Of a stretch of DNA of 17,459 bases, positions 7,886 through 17,200 are shown piece after piece. The position numbers and the translations under genes were made by a program. Every line of letters begins with the position of its first letter. Position 1 is the first letter of the stretch. The notes beneath the pieces were generated by a model that was not told the DNA's origin, did not search any database, and was given only the letters and a program-made list of their open reading frames with translations. Source of the DNA: an uncultured Ignavibacteria bacterium (lineage in GTDB: Bacteria; Bacteroidota; Ignavibacteria; Tepidaquicellales; Tepidaquicellaceae). The stretch covers positions 1 through 17,459 of the forward strand of contig CALJIG010000113.1 of NCBI GenBank assembly GCA_937974175.1, given 5' to 3'.

Positions 7886-7898
7886 GTACTGTTTCCCG

Positions 7899-7930
7899 GG
7901 GAAAACGATGTTTTCTCTATTGTTTTTTCA
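7899..7930 (+). terminator. Possible weak terminator after the 14-blade protein gene
   Basis: GGGAAAAC pairs with GTTTTCTC (one G-T pair) around a GAT loop, followed by TATTGTTTTTTC. The stem is AT-rich and the T-run is offset, so this is a weak candidate. Confidence 0.35.
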
Positions 7931-8054
7931 GGAAAGATAAGTTTCAGTTATACATTGATAATTCAAGTGTATAAACTCTAATATTTAACAAAAAGAATTA
8001 TTTTTTTGGGGAAAGCTTTGAATTAATCTTCCTGCATATACTTTGGGAAATTTT

Positions 8055-8062
8055 TAAATTTG
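8055..8062 (+). promoter_or_regulatory. Candidate Bacteroidota-type -7 element upstream of the lipoprotein gene
   Basis: TAAATTTG matches the TAnnTTTG consensus exactly and lies 65 bp upstream of the ATG at 8128. No TTTG is found at the expected -33 distance. A second arrangement, TTTG at 8017 with TATACTTTG at 8037, is possible but has an extra base. Confidence 0.3.
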
Positions 8063-8127
8063 CTTCGTTGTGTTTAAGAACAACGCCAAATTTATTTATT
8101 AACAAAAACAACTTTAAAAATCATTCT

Positions 8128-8586
8128 ATGAAAATTATTATTTATCTTTTTTTAGCTTCAGCATTCATTTATGCAGGATGCAAATCAGACGATAATCCTA
8201 CGACTCCAACTACAGGCGAAGTTGAGATGTTCTCAACCGCTATATCCGATTCCATTTCAGGCTCATTCGGAAGCGGCAACGTTTCTTATACCAGGAACAT
8301 AACTTCCAGTTCTATGAATTTTACAGATAGAGATAGTACACGAATTGTATTTTCCTATAAAGCAGCAAGCAACACAAATGATACATTAGTGTATATCAAT
8401 GCAGCAGGCGATACAAGACTTTATACTTTAAGAGATGCATCACCAACAAATACATATAAATCAGTAAATGTAACTGTGCCTTCGATAAAAGTTAATGCTC
8501 AGTTCTACCTTACGATAAAAGCCAGCACTGCAGGTGGAGTAATACCTTATATTGCTATAAAAGATTTCAAGATGTATAAGAAGTAA
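8128..8586 (+). CDS. Small lipoprotein of unknown function with possible surface-export signal
   Basis: The start at 8128 is chosen because MKIIIYLFLASAFIYAGC forms a typical lipoprotein signal with the lipobox cysteine at residue 18. The in-frame ATG 60 bp upstream would put a polar stretch before it. The mature part begins CKSDDNPTTP. Acidic residues just after the cysteine resemble the lipoprotein export signal described for Bacteroidota (K/S then D/E residues), which would place the protein on the outer face of the outer membrane; this is inference. The remaining 130 or so residues are rich in Ser, Thr and Val and alternate like a beta-sandwich (for example TRIVFSYKA, LVYINAAGD, FYLTIKAS). 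I recognise no named domain. It has its own candidate promoter and a strong terminator, so it is probably a single-gene unit. It is one of only two coding regions here without a T9SS tail. Confidence 0.85.
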   Translation: MKIIIYLFLASAFIYAGCKSDDNPTTPTTGEVEMFSTAISDSISGSFGSGNVSYTRNITSSSMNFTDRDSTRIVFSYKAASNTNDTLVYINAAGDTRLYTLRDASPTNTYKSVNVTVPSIKVNAQFYLTIKASTAGGVIPYIAIKDFKMYKK

Positions 8587-8599
8587 TTTCAATTCTCTG

Positions 8600-8628
8600 A
8601 ACCTTCCCGGCATTTCGGGAAGGTTTTT
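8600..8628 (+). terminator. Rho-independent terminator of the lipoprotein gene
   Basis: AACCTTCCCG (8600-8609) pairs perfectly with CGGGAAGGTT (8616-8625) around a GCATTT loop, followed by a T-run. The hairpin begins 13 bp after the stop codon. Confidence 0.92.
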
Positions 8629-8751
8629 CTTAGAGATTTTTTAAATTTACTTATCTCTTTCCGATAATATACTTACTTCTTAATGAAGTTAACGAACTTT
8701 GTCCGTTTATTTACGGAATAGATTTTACCTGCATCAATTATTAATAAAACA

Positions 8752-8759
8752 TATCTTTG
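8752..8759 (+). promoter_or_regulatory. Candidate Bacteroidota-type -7 element upstream of the first LruC-like gene
   Basis: TATCTTTG is an exact match to TAnnTTTG, 91 bp upstream of the ATG at 8851 and downstream of the lipoprotein terminator, so it is well placed. No clear TTTG lies at the -33 position. Confidence 0.3.
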
Positions 8760-8830
8760 AACTGACTTGAAAAAATGGTATAGGAATTGATATAATACAC
8801 TATATAGAGTTATAATTAACCATTTATAAT

Positions 8831-8840
8831 ATTTAACCAA
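8831..8840 (+). promoter_or_regulatory. ATTTAACCAA leader motif, copy 1
   Basis: The 10-mer ATTTAACCAA ends 10 bp before the ATG at 8851. The same 10-mer occurs in the leaders of the next two paralogous genes. It contains no Shine-Dalgarno sequence. Its role is unknown; it may be a translation-leader element, a regulator site or a relic of duplication. Confidence 0.45.
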
Positions 8841-8850
8841 TACTAACCCC

Positions 8851-11800
8851 ATGCAAAAAACACTACTTTTTATCAGCACGTTTTGCTTTATGCTGATTTC
8901 TTCAGTTACATTCTCGCAATCTGTATCTCCTGTTATAGAAAATGTTACAAATTACGGTAACGGATATTATTTTATCTCATACGGTTACAATAACACCGGA
9001 GCAGCTGTAAATATTCCGGTAAACGACGGTTCAGGAGTAAAAAATTATTTTAAACCGGGAGATATAAACAGAGGCCAGCCGACATCTTATCTGGCAGGAA
9101 GACAGATAGCTGTATGGGGGCTTTGGGTTAATTATGGTAATTCCTATACATGGAATCTCACCGGAAGAACTGCTACAAACTCTACCAAAAATATAATTGC
9201 ATATATAACAGACGGACAAACTGTAATGCCTCCTATTGGAACAAACGTCACTTACACAATAAAATATGCAAATAACGAAACATCGGGACTTTCAAACGGA
9301 AGACTGATTGATTCGATTCCTGAAGGCACTCAGTTTGTATCAGCAACAGGCGGCGGAACTGCTTCGGGCAGAGTTGTAACCTGGAATATAGGTTCATTGA
9401 ACGGGCAAACAGGCGGCAGCGTAACGGTTACTGTAAAAGTCATTGCTGTAGATGCTGCAGTTGGATATAAGTCTGTTGTTTATTTTTCAGGACAATTCAA
9501 CGGTGCAAATTTCAGAGGATACGGATTTGATGAAAACATCGGAAACCCTACAAGAACTACAGACAGTTCATATATAGCAGCATTCGAAGATTTAAAAGGG
9601 AGCGGATGGAATGACTGGGACGTGAATGATTTTGTAGTAGGTATGAGAGAAAGAATTACATTCAATAATTCAAATGAAATTTCACAAATAGTTTTTGATT
9701 ACGAAGCATTAGCAAGAGGCTCTGCATTCGTAAACGGATTTTATCACTTATTAAAAATACCGGGAAATTCTACAGCTACATTAGTTGTAAGAGATTCTAA
9801 CGGAGTACCTGTTCCCGGATTAGGATATACAAATGCTAATTTCTCAGACGGTGTTGAAGCTAAAGTATTTCCTAATACATACAATGCGCTTCCTCCCCAG
9901 CCCGGAAGAACTTTTACAAATGTTGAAACTCAGCAGGTAGGTGTTGTAAAAGGGTATACTGCTACATTAACAATTACTACTGATCCTAATTCAGTAAACT
10001 CGACTAACTATACAAGAGCAAACTCAAGACCATTTTTAATAAACGAACTCAACAAACAAATTGATATTGCATCAATTGCAGGTACTTTAGGGAACACTCA
10101 AAACGTTGATAATAATGTTGATGTCGATACAAAACTTTACGGTTATTTTTTAGATCTTGCATACAGACTTCCATACGACTGGAAGTGGCCTCTTGAAGGT
10201 CCGCCCAGCGCACTATGGAGATCATTCCCGAAATTTAATAAATATATTTTAAGCTCAAGAAAAGCTGAAACGGAATGGTATAATTCACCTGAGGCAAACC
10301 TTGTCTGGACAAGAAGAGTGGTGCCTACAGATTATGCTTTTTCGGGAGAGAAAAATAAAAACGCACTCTTAAACAAATTACAAAATTTCGGATATACAAC
10401 GGATGAGCTTATATTTTTAGATTCTGCCGGCAGCTTTTTCAGCTCACCGAAATTAGCAGATATAGATAACGATAATAAATTAGAAATATTAGTCGGCTCC
10501 TATGACAAAAAATTTCACGCATACAAAACAAACGGAACAGAAGTAAGCGGTTTCCCTGTAACAACAGGCGGACTTATCCGTTCTACAGCGGCTGTTTATT
10601 TAAATCCGAACGGAAGCAGAGTAATTGCATTCGGTTCAGATGATGGCAAACTATACGCTGTGGATAAAAACGGAGCAAGCTTGCCCGGCTTCCCGAAACA
10701 AACTCCGAAGGCAATTAAATCTTCACCAATGATTGTTGATTTGAACAATGACGGACAAAAAGAAATAGTAGTGCTTTCAGGTGACGGCAAGATGTATGCA
10801 TATTCATTCAGCGGAGCAGCATTAACAGGTTTCCCGGTTCAGGTGCAGAACACAGAAGATAATTTTGGAAATATTATTATAATGCCTTCACCGGCAGCGG
10901 TTGATTTAGACGGCAACGGAACAAAAGAAATTGTAATAGGAACATTAGATAAATCATTAAAAGTACTAAACTCAGACGGAAGCGTAAGATTTACAAGAAC
11001 ACTAGACAGCGCAGTTTATTCATCGCCTTTAATTGCAAAGATAAACAGCTCAACATACAGAATAATTGTAACAACTGCATCAGGAACAATTTACATCTAT
11101 GATAACAGCGGTAACTTAGTTACATCAAGAAATTTAGGAGCAGGCTTTGTTTCATCACCTGTACTAGCAGACTTAGATAAGAGCGGAACACCGCAGTTAA
11201 TGGCTGCAACTATAGACGGAGTTGTTTACAAACTTAATGCAGTAACGCTTGCAACAATATGGGAACTTCCTACAGGACAGCAAATCTACTCATCACCTGT
11301 AATTGCAGATATAGACGGTGATAATTATTTAGATATGGTGTACGGAGGCCAAAGCGGATTTTTGCTGCCTCTTACCAGACAAGGCGCATTGGTTGATTCA
11401 CTTACAATGGCTGCAGTTGAGCCGTTCGATAGCTGGATAATTTCTACTTGCGCAGTCGGAGATATTGATAAAGACGGCAAAGTTGATTTAGTTGCAGCAT
11501 CAATGGATAAAAGGATAAAAGCTTTCAGCCTGCCTGCAACTGATGTTAACTCAAAGGTTTGGTGGGGCTCATTCGGAAACGATTTAGGTAATACAAGAGT
11601 AGGGGATTCATTAACATCGGTTGGTGTCATTAATAATAATTCAATTGCAGATAAATATTCATTAGGACAGAATTATCCTAATCCGTTTAATCCTTCTACA
11701 AAGATTTCGTTCAGCATTCCGAAGAATGAATTTGTGAGCATAAAGGTATTTGATATCTCAGGTAAAGAGATAGTACAATTAGTTAATAATGAAATGAAAG

Positions 11801-11913
11801 CCGGAAGCTATGAATATACATTTAACGGCAGCAGCTTGGCAAGCGGAATTTACTTCTACAGAATAAGCACTCCAAACTTTACAGAAACAAGAAAAATGAC
11901 TTTGGTTAAATAA
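8851..11913 (+). CDS. RGQPT/DUF11/LruC-like/FG-GAP multi-domain secreted protein, T9SS type A (paralogue 1)
   Basis: Domain order in the 1020 residues: signal peptide (1-22, cleavage after FSQ). N-terminal beta domain (23-110) with YGYNNTG, NRGQPTSY and WNLTGRTA, a motif set I recall from many bacterial surface proteins. DUF11-type repeat (about 125-200: NVTYTIKYANN, DSIPEGTQFVSATGGG, WNIGSL). LruC/DUF4114-like domain (about 242-490) with FEDLKGSGWNDWDVNDFV, whose Asp/Asn cluster resembles a calcium site, and the distal WKWPLEGPPSALWRSFPKFN block typical of LruC domains. FG-GAP-like propeller (528-905) of eight repeats of about 45 residues with DxDxDG-like loops such as ADIDNDNKLE, VDLNNDGQKE and GDIDKDGKVD. 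T9SS tail (936-1020). The propeller and tail are almost identical to those of the gene at 14261. Probably a large surface adhesin or integrin-alpha-like protein; ligand unknown. It is a single-gene unit with its own terminator. Confidence 0.94.
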   Translation: MQKTLLFISTFCFMLISSVTFSQSVSPVIENVTNYGNGYYFISYGYNNTGAAVNIPVNDGSGVKNYFKPGDINRGQPTSYLAGRQIAVWGLWVNYGNSYTWNLTGRTATNSTKNIIAYITDGQTVMPPIGTNVTYTIKYANNETSGLSNGRLIDSIPEGTQFVSATGGGTASGRVVTWNIGSLNGQTGGSVTVTVKVIAVDAAVGYKSVVYFSGQFNGANFRGYGFDENIGNPTRTTDSSYIAAFEDLKGSGWNDWDVNDFVVGMRERITFNNSNEISQIVFDYEALARGSAFVNGFYHLLKIPGNSTATLVVRDSNGVPVPGLGYTNANFSDGVEAKVFPNTYNALPPQPGRTFTNVETQQVGVVKGYTATLTITTDPNSVNSTNYTRANSRPFLINELNKQIDIASIAGTLGNTQNVDNNVDVDTKLYGYFLDLAYRLPYDWKWPLEGPPSALWRSFPKFNKYILSSRKAETEWYNSPEANLVWTRRVVPTDYAFSGEKNKNALLNKLQNFGYTTDELIFLDSAGSFFSSPKLADIDNDNKLEILVGSYDKKFHAYKTNGTEVSGFPVTTGGLIRSTAAVYLNPNGSRVIAFGSDDGKLYAVDKNGASLPGFPKQTPKAIKSSPMIVDLNNDGQKEIVVLSGDGKMYAYSFSGAALTGFPVQVQNTEDNFGNIIIMPSPAAVDLDGNGTKEIVIGTLDKSLKVLNSDGSVRFTRTLDSAVYSSPLIAKINSSTYRIIVTTASGTIYIYDNSGNLVTSRNLGAGFVSSPVLADLDKSGTPQLMAATIDGVVYKLNAVTLATIWELPTGQQIYSSPVIADIDGDNYLDMVYGGQSGFLLPLTRQGALVDSLTMAAVEPFDSWIISTCAVGDIDKDGKVDLVAASMDKRIKAFSLPATDVNSKVWWGSFGNDLGNTRVGDSLTSVGVINNNSIADKYSLGQNYPNPFNPSTKISFSIPKNEFVSIKVFDISGKEIVQLVNNEMKAGSYEYTFNGSSLASGIYFYRISTPNFTETRKMTLVK

Positions 11914-11941
11914 AAATAGAGGAATATTTGTAACTCTTCTC

Positions 11942-11980
11942 AAATCCCTCAGTGATTAATTTCACTGAGGGATTTTTTTT
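11942..11980 (+). terminator. Rho-independent terminator of paralogue 1
   Basis: AAATCCCTCAGTGA (11942-11955) pairs perfectly with TCACTGAGGGATTT (11962-11975) around TTAATT, running into eight Ts. It lies 28 bp after the stop. The stem is related to the terminators at 14035 and 17344. Confidence 0.95.
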
Positions 11981-12158
11981 ATAAAAAAACTAAAATATGT
12001 AGTATTAGAGTGAATTTCGGCAAAGTAGAATAGTTTTAAAACTACAATAAACTTTTGAAAGAACGGCATTGGATATTAATAATGTTGAAAAAACAATATT
12101 TGGTTGGGATTTATAAATGGCACAACAATTGAACTAAGGGGGTTAAAATCGATAAAAA

Positions 12159-12181
12159 ATTTAACCAAAATATTTAACCAA
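12159..12181 (+). promoter_or_regulatory. ATTTAACCAA leader motif, copies 2 and 3
   Basis: Two copies of ATTTAACCAA (12159-12168 and 12172-12181) stand 3 bp apart, the second ending 2 bp before the ATG at 12184. The second copy extends to a 12-mer, TATTTAACCAAA (12171-12182), the exact reverse complement of TTTGGTTAAATA at the 3' end of the upstream gene (11901-11912). Confidence 0.45.
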
Positions 12182-12183
12182 AA

Positions 12184-14001
12184 ATGAAAAAAAATATTCT
12201 AACAATCTGCTTTATCTTACTCTCTGCTTATGCTTTCGGACAGTCAGTATCGCCAATAATTGAAAATGTTACAAACTACGGAAATGGAAATTATGTAGTA
12301 TTTTACGGATATAATAATAATTCCGGTTCCATTGTAAATATTCCTGTAAATAACGGAGTGGGAACAAAAAACTTCTTCTATCCGGGTGTTATAAATAGAG
12401 GGCAGCCTACTACTTTTCAAATGGGACGTCAGATTTCGGTATGGAGTATGCCTGTAGCTTACGGCACTTCTTTAACCTGGAACTTAACCGGAAGAACTGC
12501 GACTTATGCAACAAAAAATATTACAACAGAAATATCAGACGGTTCAACAATAATGCCTTCACCGGGCTCACAAGTAACATATACAATTAAATATTCCAAT
12601 AATGAAGGTTCAGGTTTATCTAATGGAAGACTAGTTGATACAATTCCTGCCGGAACATCATTCGTTTCAGCAACAGGCGGCGGAGTTGCTTCAGGGAACG
12701 TAGTTAGCTGGAATATAGGTTCAGTTTCCCCGCAGACAAATGGTTCTGTAACTGTTACATTACTTGTTACTGCTGCGCAATCAGCTCCATTAACTTATCG
12801 TTCAGTTGTATATTTTTCCGGTCAATTCAGCGGAGCTAACTACAGAGCTTTTGGAGCAGATGAAAATATAAGCAATCCAACCAGAACAACAGACAGTTCA
12901 TATATTGTAGCATTTGAAGATTTAAAAAACAGCGGATGGAATGACTGGGATGTAAACGATTTTGTTGCAGGTATGCGAGAAAGAGTAACATTCGATGGTT
13001 CAAATAATATTACACAAATAGTTTTTGATTACGAAGCATTGGCAAGAGGTTCGGCATTCGTAAATAAATTTCATCACTTTATAAGGCTTGCAGGAAATTC
13101 AACAGCAACTTTAGTTGTAAAGGATTCAAACGGAGTTGTTCTTCCTTCTTTAGGATTTACAAACAGGGCTTTTTCAGGAAATATAAACACAGCGATTTTT
13201 CCAAATACATACAACGCGCTTCCCCCAAGAACAGGTGCATTTACAAACGTTGAAATTTCACAAGTGGGAGTTGTAAAAGGCTATACAGCAACACTTACAA
13301 TTAATACAGACGGTACATCAAATACATCAGCAAATTATTTAAGAAACAGCTCACAGCCTTACTTAATAAATGAGCTTAACAAACAAATTAATATTGCTTC
13401 ATTAGCAGGAACATTAGGCAACACTCAGAATGTAGACAATATCGGTAGTCAATCATCAGTTCTTTACGGTTACTTCCTTGATTTAGGTTACAGACTTCCT
13501 TATGACTGGAAATGGTCTTTAGAAGTAACTGCAATATGGAATTCTTTCCCGCAATTCGATGACTATATTTTAAGCGGACGCACAACAAATACAGCATGGT
13601 ACAATACACCTGACTTAAGCAAAGTATGGACAAGAAGAGTTGTAACTGATAACTTTCCATTCACAGGTGAGCCTGCTATGAACGTAGCGCCTAAAACAGA
13701 AACTTCAAAAAATAGTGTAAACAAAACCGGCACAGCTGATAAATTTGCCTTAAACCAAAATTATCCGAATCCTTTTAACCCAACAACAAAAATATCATTC
13801 AGCCTTCCTAAAGGCGAATTTGTAACGGTTAAAATATTTGATATATCAGGAAAAGAAATTTCAGAATTAGTAAACGGTGAACTTAATGCAGGAACATACG
13901 AATTCCAATTCAACGGCAGCAGCTTATCGAGCGGAGTTTACTTCTATCAGATAAAAACTACAAACTTCTCAGAAATAAAGAAAATGACTTTGGTTAAATA
14001 A
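12184..14001 (+). CDS. RGQPT/DUF11/LruC-like secreted protein without propeller, T9SS type A (paralogue 2)
   Basis: At 605 residues this is a short version of its two neighbours. Signal peptide 1-20 (MKKNILTICFILLSAYAFGQ); N-terminal domain 21-107 with YGYNNN, NRGQPTTF and WNLTGRTA; DUF11-type repeat about 128-195; LruC/DUF4114-like domain about 243-485 with FEDLKNSGWNDWDVNDFV and DWKWSLEVTAIWNSFPQF. A 30-residue Lys/Thr-rich linker (TGEPAMNVAPKTETSKNSVN) leads straight into the T9SS tail (524-605, NYPNPFNPTTKISFSLP ... SGVYFYQI ... KKMTLVK). The roughly 400-residue FG-GAP propeller of the other two copies is absent without a frameshift, so the protein is probably functional. Residues 1-240 resemble paralogue 1 most; from about 262 onward it follows paralogue 3 (ERVTFDGSN, PPRTGAFTNVEIS, TDGTSNT). 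Its tail differs from both. It has its own terminator. Confidence 0.94.
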   Translation: MKKNILTICFILLSAYAFGQSVSPIIENVTNYGNGNYVVFYGYNNNSGSIVNIPVNNGVGTKNFFYPGVINRGQPTTFQMGRQISVWSMPVAYGTSLTWNLTGRTATYATKNITTEISDGSTIMPSPGSQVTYTIKYSNNEGSGLSNGRLVDTIPAGTSFVSATGGGVASGNVVSWNIGSVSPQTNGSVTVTLLVTAAQSAPLTYRSVVYFSGQFSGANYRAFGADENISNPTRTTDSSYIVAFEDLKNSGWNDWDVNDFVAGMRERVTFDGSNNITQIVFDYEALARGSAFVNKFHHFIRLAGNSTATLVVKDSNGVVLPSLGFTNRAFSGNINTAIFPNTYNALPPRTGAFTNVEISQVGVVKGYTATLTINTDGTSNTSANYLRNSSQPYLINELNKQINIASLAGTLGNTQNVDNIGSQSSVLYGYFLDLGYRLPYDWKWSLEVTAIWNSFPQFDDYILSGRTTNTAWYNTPDLSKVWTRRVVTDNFPFTGEPAMNVAPKTETSKNSVNKTGTADKFALNQNYPNPFNPTTKISFSLPKGEFVTVKIFDISGKEISELVNGELNAGTYEFQFNGSSLSSGVYFYQIKTTNFSEIKKMTLVK

Positions 14002-14034
14002 AATGAAATAGAGCAGTTTATAGCTCTTCTCGAT

Positions 14035-14069
14035 TCCCTCGGTATGTTAGTATACTGAGGGATTTTTTT
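14035..14069 (+). terminator. Rho-independent terminator of paralogue 2
   Basis: TCCCTCGGTAT (14035-14045) pairs with ATACTGAGGGA (14052-14062), one G-T pair, around GTTAGT, followed by seven Ts. It begins 33 bp after the stop. An additional small hairpin (AGAGC ... GCTCT) lies just upstream. Confidence 0.93.
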
Positions 14070-14247
14070 ATTTTCTATTACGAATAGTATAGCAATAAGT
14101 GATTTTTCTTGCTATAATGATAGTATCAAAACTATAGTCATATCCCCAAAAAACAACTAACCTGTAAAAACAGCATTAGAATCTATCGGATTGATTGGCA
14201 TAACAATTGATATATGATATATTTAACAGCTAACTCTTAAACACTCT

Positions 14248-14257
14248 ATTTAACCAA
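14248..14257 (+). promoter_or_regulatory. ATTTAACCAA leader motif, copy 4
   Basis: The 10-mer ends 3 bp before the ATG at 14261, as in the leaders of the two preceding paralogues. Confidence 0.45.
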
Positions 14258-14260
14258 TTA

Positions 14261-17200
14261 ATGAAAAAAATTCTATTATTACTGAGCTTTTTAATTTTAG
14301 GCACTATTGCAAATGCGCAGCAGATTACGCCTTTTATAAATTATGTTACAAATTACGGTAACGGCGTTTATACTGTTACCTACGGATATAACAGCGGATT
14401 TGCAACAACTCAGAATTTTCCTGTGATTAACTGGGGAAATAACAAAAATTATTTCGGCACAAATCCTATAGACAGAGGTCAGCCGACAGTTTTCCTTCCG
14501 GGGATTCACAATGAAGTCTTCAGCGTAGTTGTACCTTACGGTCAATGGCTCACTTATAATATTACGAGCGGCTGGGTAATGAACAGCGGAACAAAGAATA
14601 TTTCCTGCACAAATACAAACAATGCCGGAGCTACTATGCCGGGCATAGGTAATCAGGTAACTTATACTCTTTCATATTTAAATTCTGACTGGGAAGCTTT
14701 AACCGGCGCTCAGTTGATTGATACACTCGGTCCCGGTGTCACATTTGTTTCGGCAACAGGCGGCGGCGTGCATAGCAACGGCGTAGTTACATGGCCTATA
14801 GGCACACTTAACTCAAATGCCTCAGGCAGTAAAACAGTAACGGTACAGGTTTCTTCATCGGTTCCGAACTACAGAAATGTTGGATATATAATCGGCACAG
14901 CATCAAGCTCAACATGGAGAGGTAAAAGTGTTAAAGAAAACACTGCTCCATTAACAAGAACAACTGACAGCACATACATAACGGCATTTGAAGATTTAAA
15001 GGGCAGCGGATGGAATGACTGGGACGTTAATGATTTTGTAGTAGGCATGAGAGAAAGAGTTACATTCGACGGTTCAAACAGAATATCACAAATAGTTTTT
15101 GATTACGAAGCATTAGCCAGAGGCTCTGCATTCGTAAATAAATTTTTACATTTAGTAAAGCTTACAGGAAATTCAACAGCAACATTAGTTGTTAAAGATT
15201 CTAACGGAGTAACACTTCCTGCATTAGGATTTACAAATCAGGCATTTTCAGGAAATATAAATGTTCCTATTTTCCCTAATACATACAACGCTCTTCCGCC
15301 AAGAACAGGCGCATTTACAAACGTTGAAATTTCACAACCCGGTGTTGTAAAAGGATATACAGCAACACTGACTATTGCAACAGATGGTACATCAAATACG
15401 GCAGCTAATTATTTAAGAAACAACTCACAGCCATATTTAATAAACGAGCTTAACAAACAAGTGAACATTGCTTCACTTGCAGGTACATTAGGCAACACTC
15501 AAAACGTTGATAACAATGTTGATGCCGGTACAGTACTTTACGGATATTTTTTAGATTTGGGTTACAGACTTCCATACAACTGGAAATGGCCTCTCGAGGG
15601 TCCTCCTAGTGCTATCTGGAAAGCATTCCCAAATTTTAATAATTACATATTAAGCTCACGCACAACAAATACTGACTGGTATAATTCACCTGATCTTGCA
15701 AAAGTATGGACAAGAAGAATTGTTACAACAGATAATATAGTTTGCACAGGCGAAAAAAATAAAAGCGCGTTCTTAGAAAGATTAAAAAATATTCAATACA
15801 GCACTGACGAATTAATTTTTTCAGACTCCGCCGGAAGCTTCTTTGCATCGCCTAAGTTAGCTGATATAGATAACGATAATAAATTAGAAATTTTAATAGG
15901 TTCATATGATAATAAATTTCACGCATACAAAACAAACGAAACTGAAGTAAGCGGTTTCCCTGTAACAACTGGCGGACTTATCCGTTCTACAGCGGCTGTT
16001 TATTTAAATCCTAACGGAAGCAGAGTAATAGCATTCGGTTCAGATGACGGTAAGCTTTATGCTGTGGATAAAAACGGAGCAAGCTTGCCCGGCTTCCCAA
16101 AACAAACACCGAAAGCAATTAAATCTTCACCGATGATTGTTGATTTGAACAATGACGGACAGAAAGAGATAGTAGTGCTTTCAGGTGACGGAAAAATGTA
16201 TGCATATTCATTCAGCGGAGCAGCTTTAACGGGCTTCCCTGTACAAGTACAAAACACCGAGGATAATTTCGGAACATTAATAATTATGCCTTCACCTGCA
16301 GCAGCAGACCTTGATGGTAACGGAACGAAAGAAATAATAATAGGTACACTGGATAAGAGTTTAAAAGTAATAAACTCAGACGGGAGCGTTAGATTCACCA
16401 AAACATTAGATAGCGCAGTATATTCATCGCCTATAATTGCTAAGATTGGAAGTTCAACTTACAGAATAATTTTGACAACAGCTGCAGGTACTATTTATGT
16501 TTATGATAACAACGGTAACTTAGTTACATCAAGAAATCTCGGCTCAGGATTTGTTTCATCACCTGTGCTTGCAGATCTTGATAAAAGCGGAACACCTCAG
16601 TTAATCGCTGCGACAATAAGTGGTGAAGTTTATAAATTAAATGCAGCTACGCTTGCAACTATTTGGGAGCTTCCTACAGGGCAGCAAATTTATGCTTCAC
16701 CTGTAATTGCCGACGTTGACGGAGATAATTATTTAGACTTAATATACGGCGGACAAGGCGGATATGTAATGCCGATAACAAGACAAGGTTACTTATGCGA
16801 CTCAACAACAATTGCAGCAATGGAACCGTTCGATTCATGGATTATTTCAACCGGTGCAGTCGGTGATATTGATAAAGACGGTAAGCTTGATTTAGTTTCA
16901 GCATCAATGGATAATAAGTTAAAAGCTTTCAGTCTTCCAAATACAAGTGTTAACTCACAGGTATGGTGGGGTTCATTCGGAAACGACTTAGGTAATACAA
17001 GAGTAGGGGATTCATTAACTTCGGTTGGAGTTATTAATAATAATACAATTGCGGATAAATATTCATTAGGACAGAATTATCCTAATCCGTTTAATCCATC
17101 TACAAAGATTTCGTTCAGCATTCCGAAGAATGAATTTGTAAGCATTAAAATATTCGATATAGCCGGAAAAGAAATCGCACAGTTAGTTAACAATGAAATG

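Noticed and set aside
8673..8879. Minus-strand frame ending in a sequence faintly like a T9SS tail (DAGKIYSV...NFIKK)
   Set aside because: It overlaps the start of the large gene at 8851, has no NYPNPFNP motif or repeats, and the resemblance is limited to a few residues.
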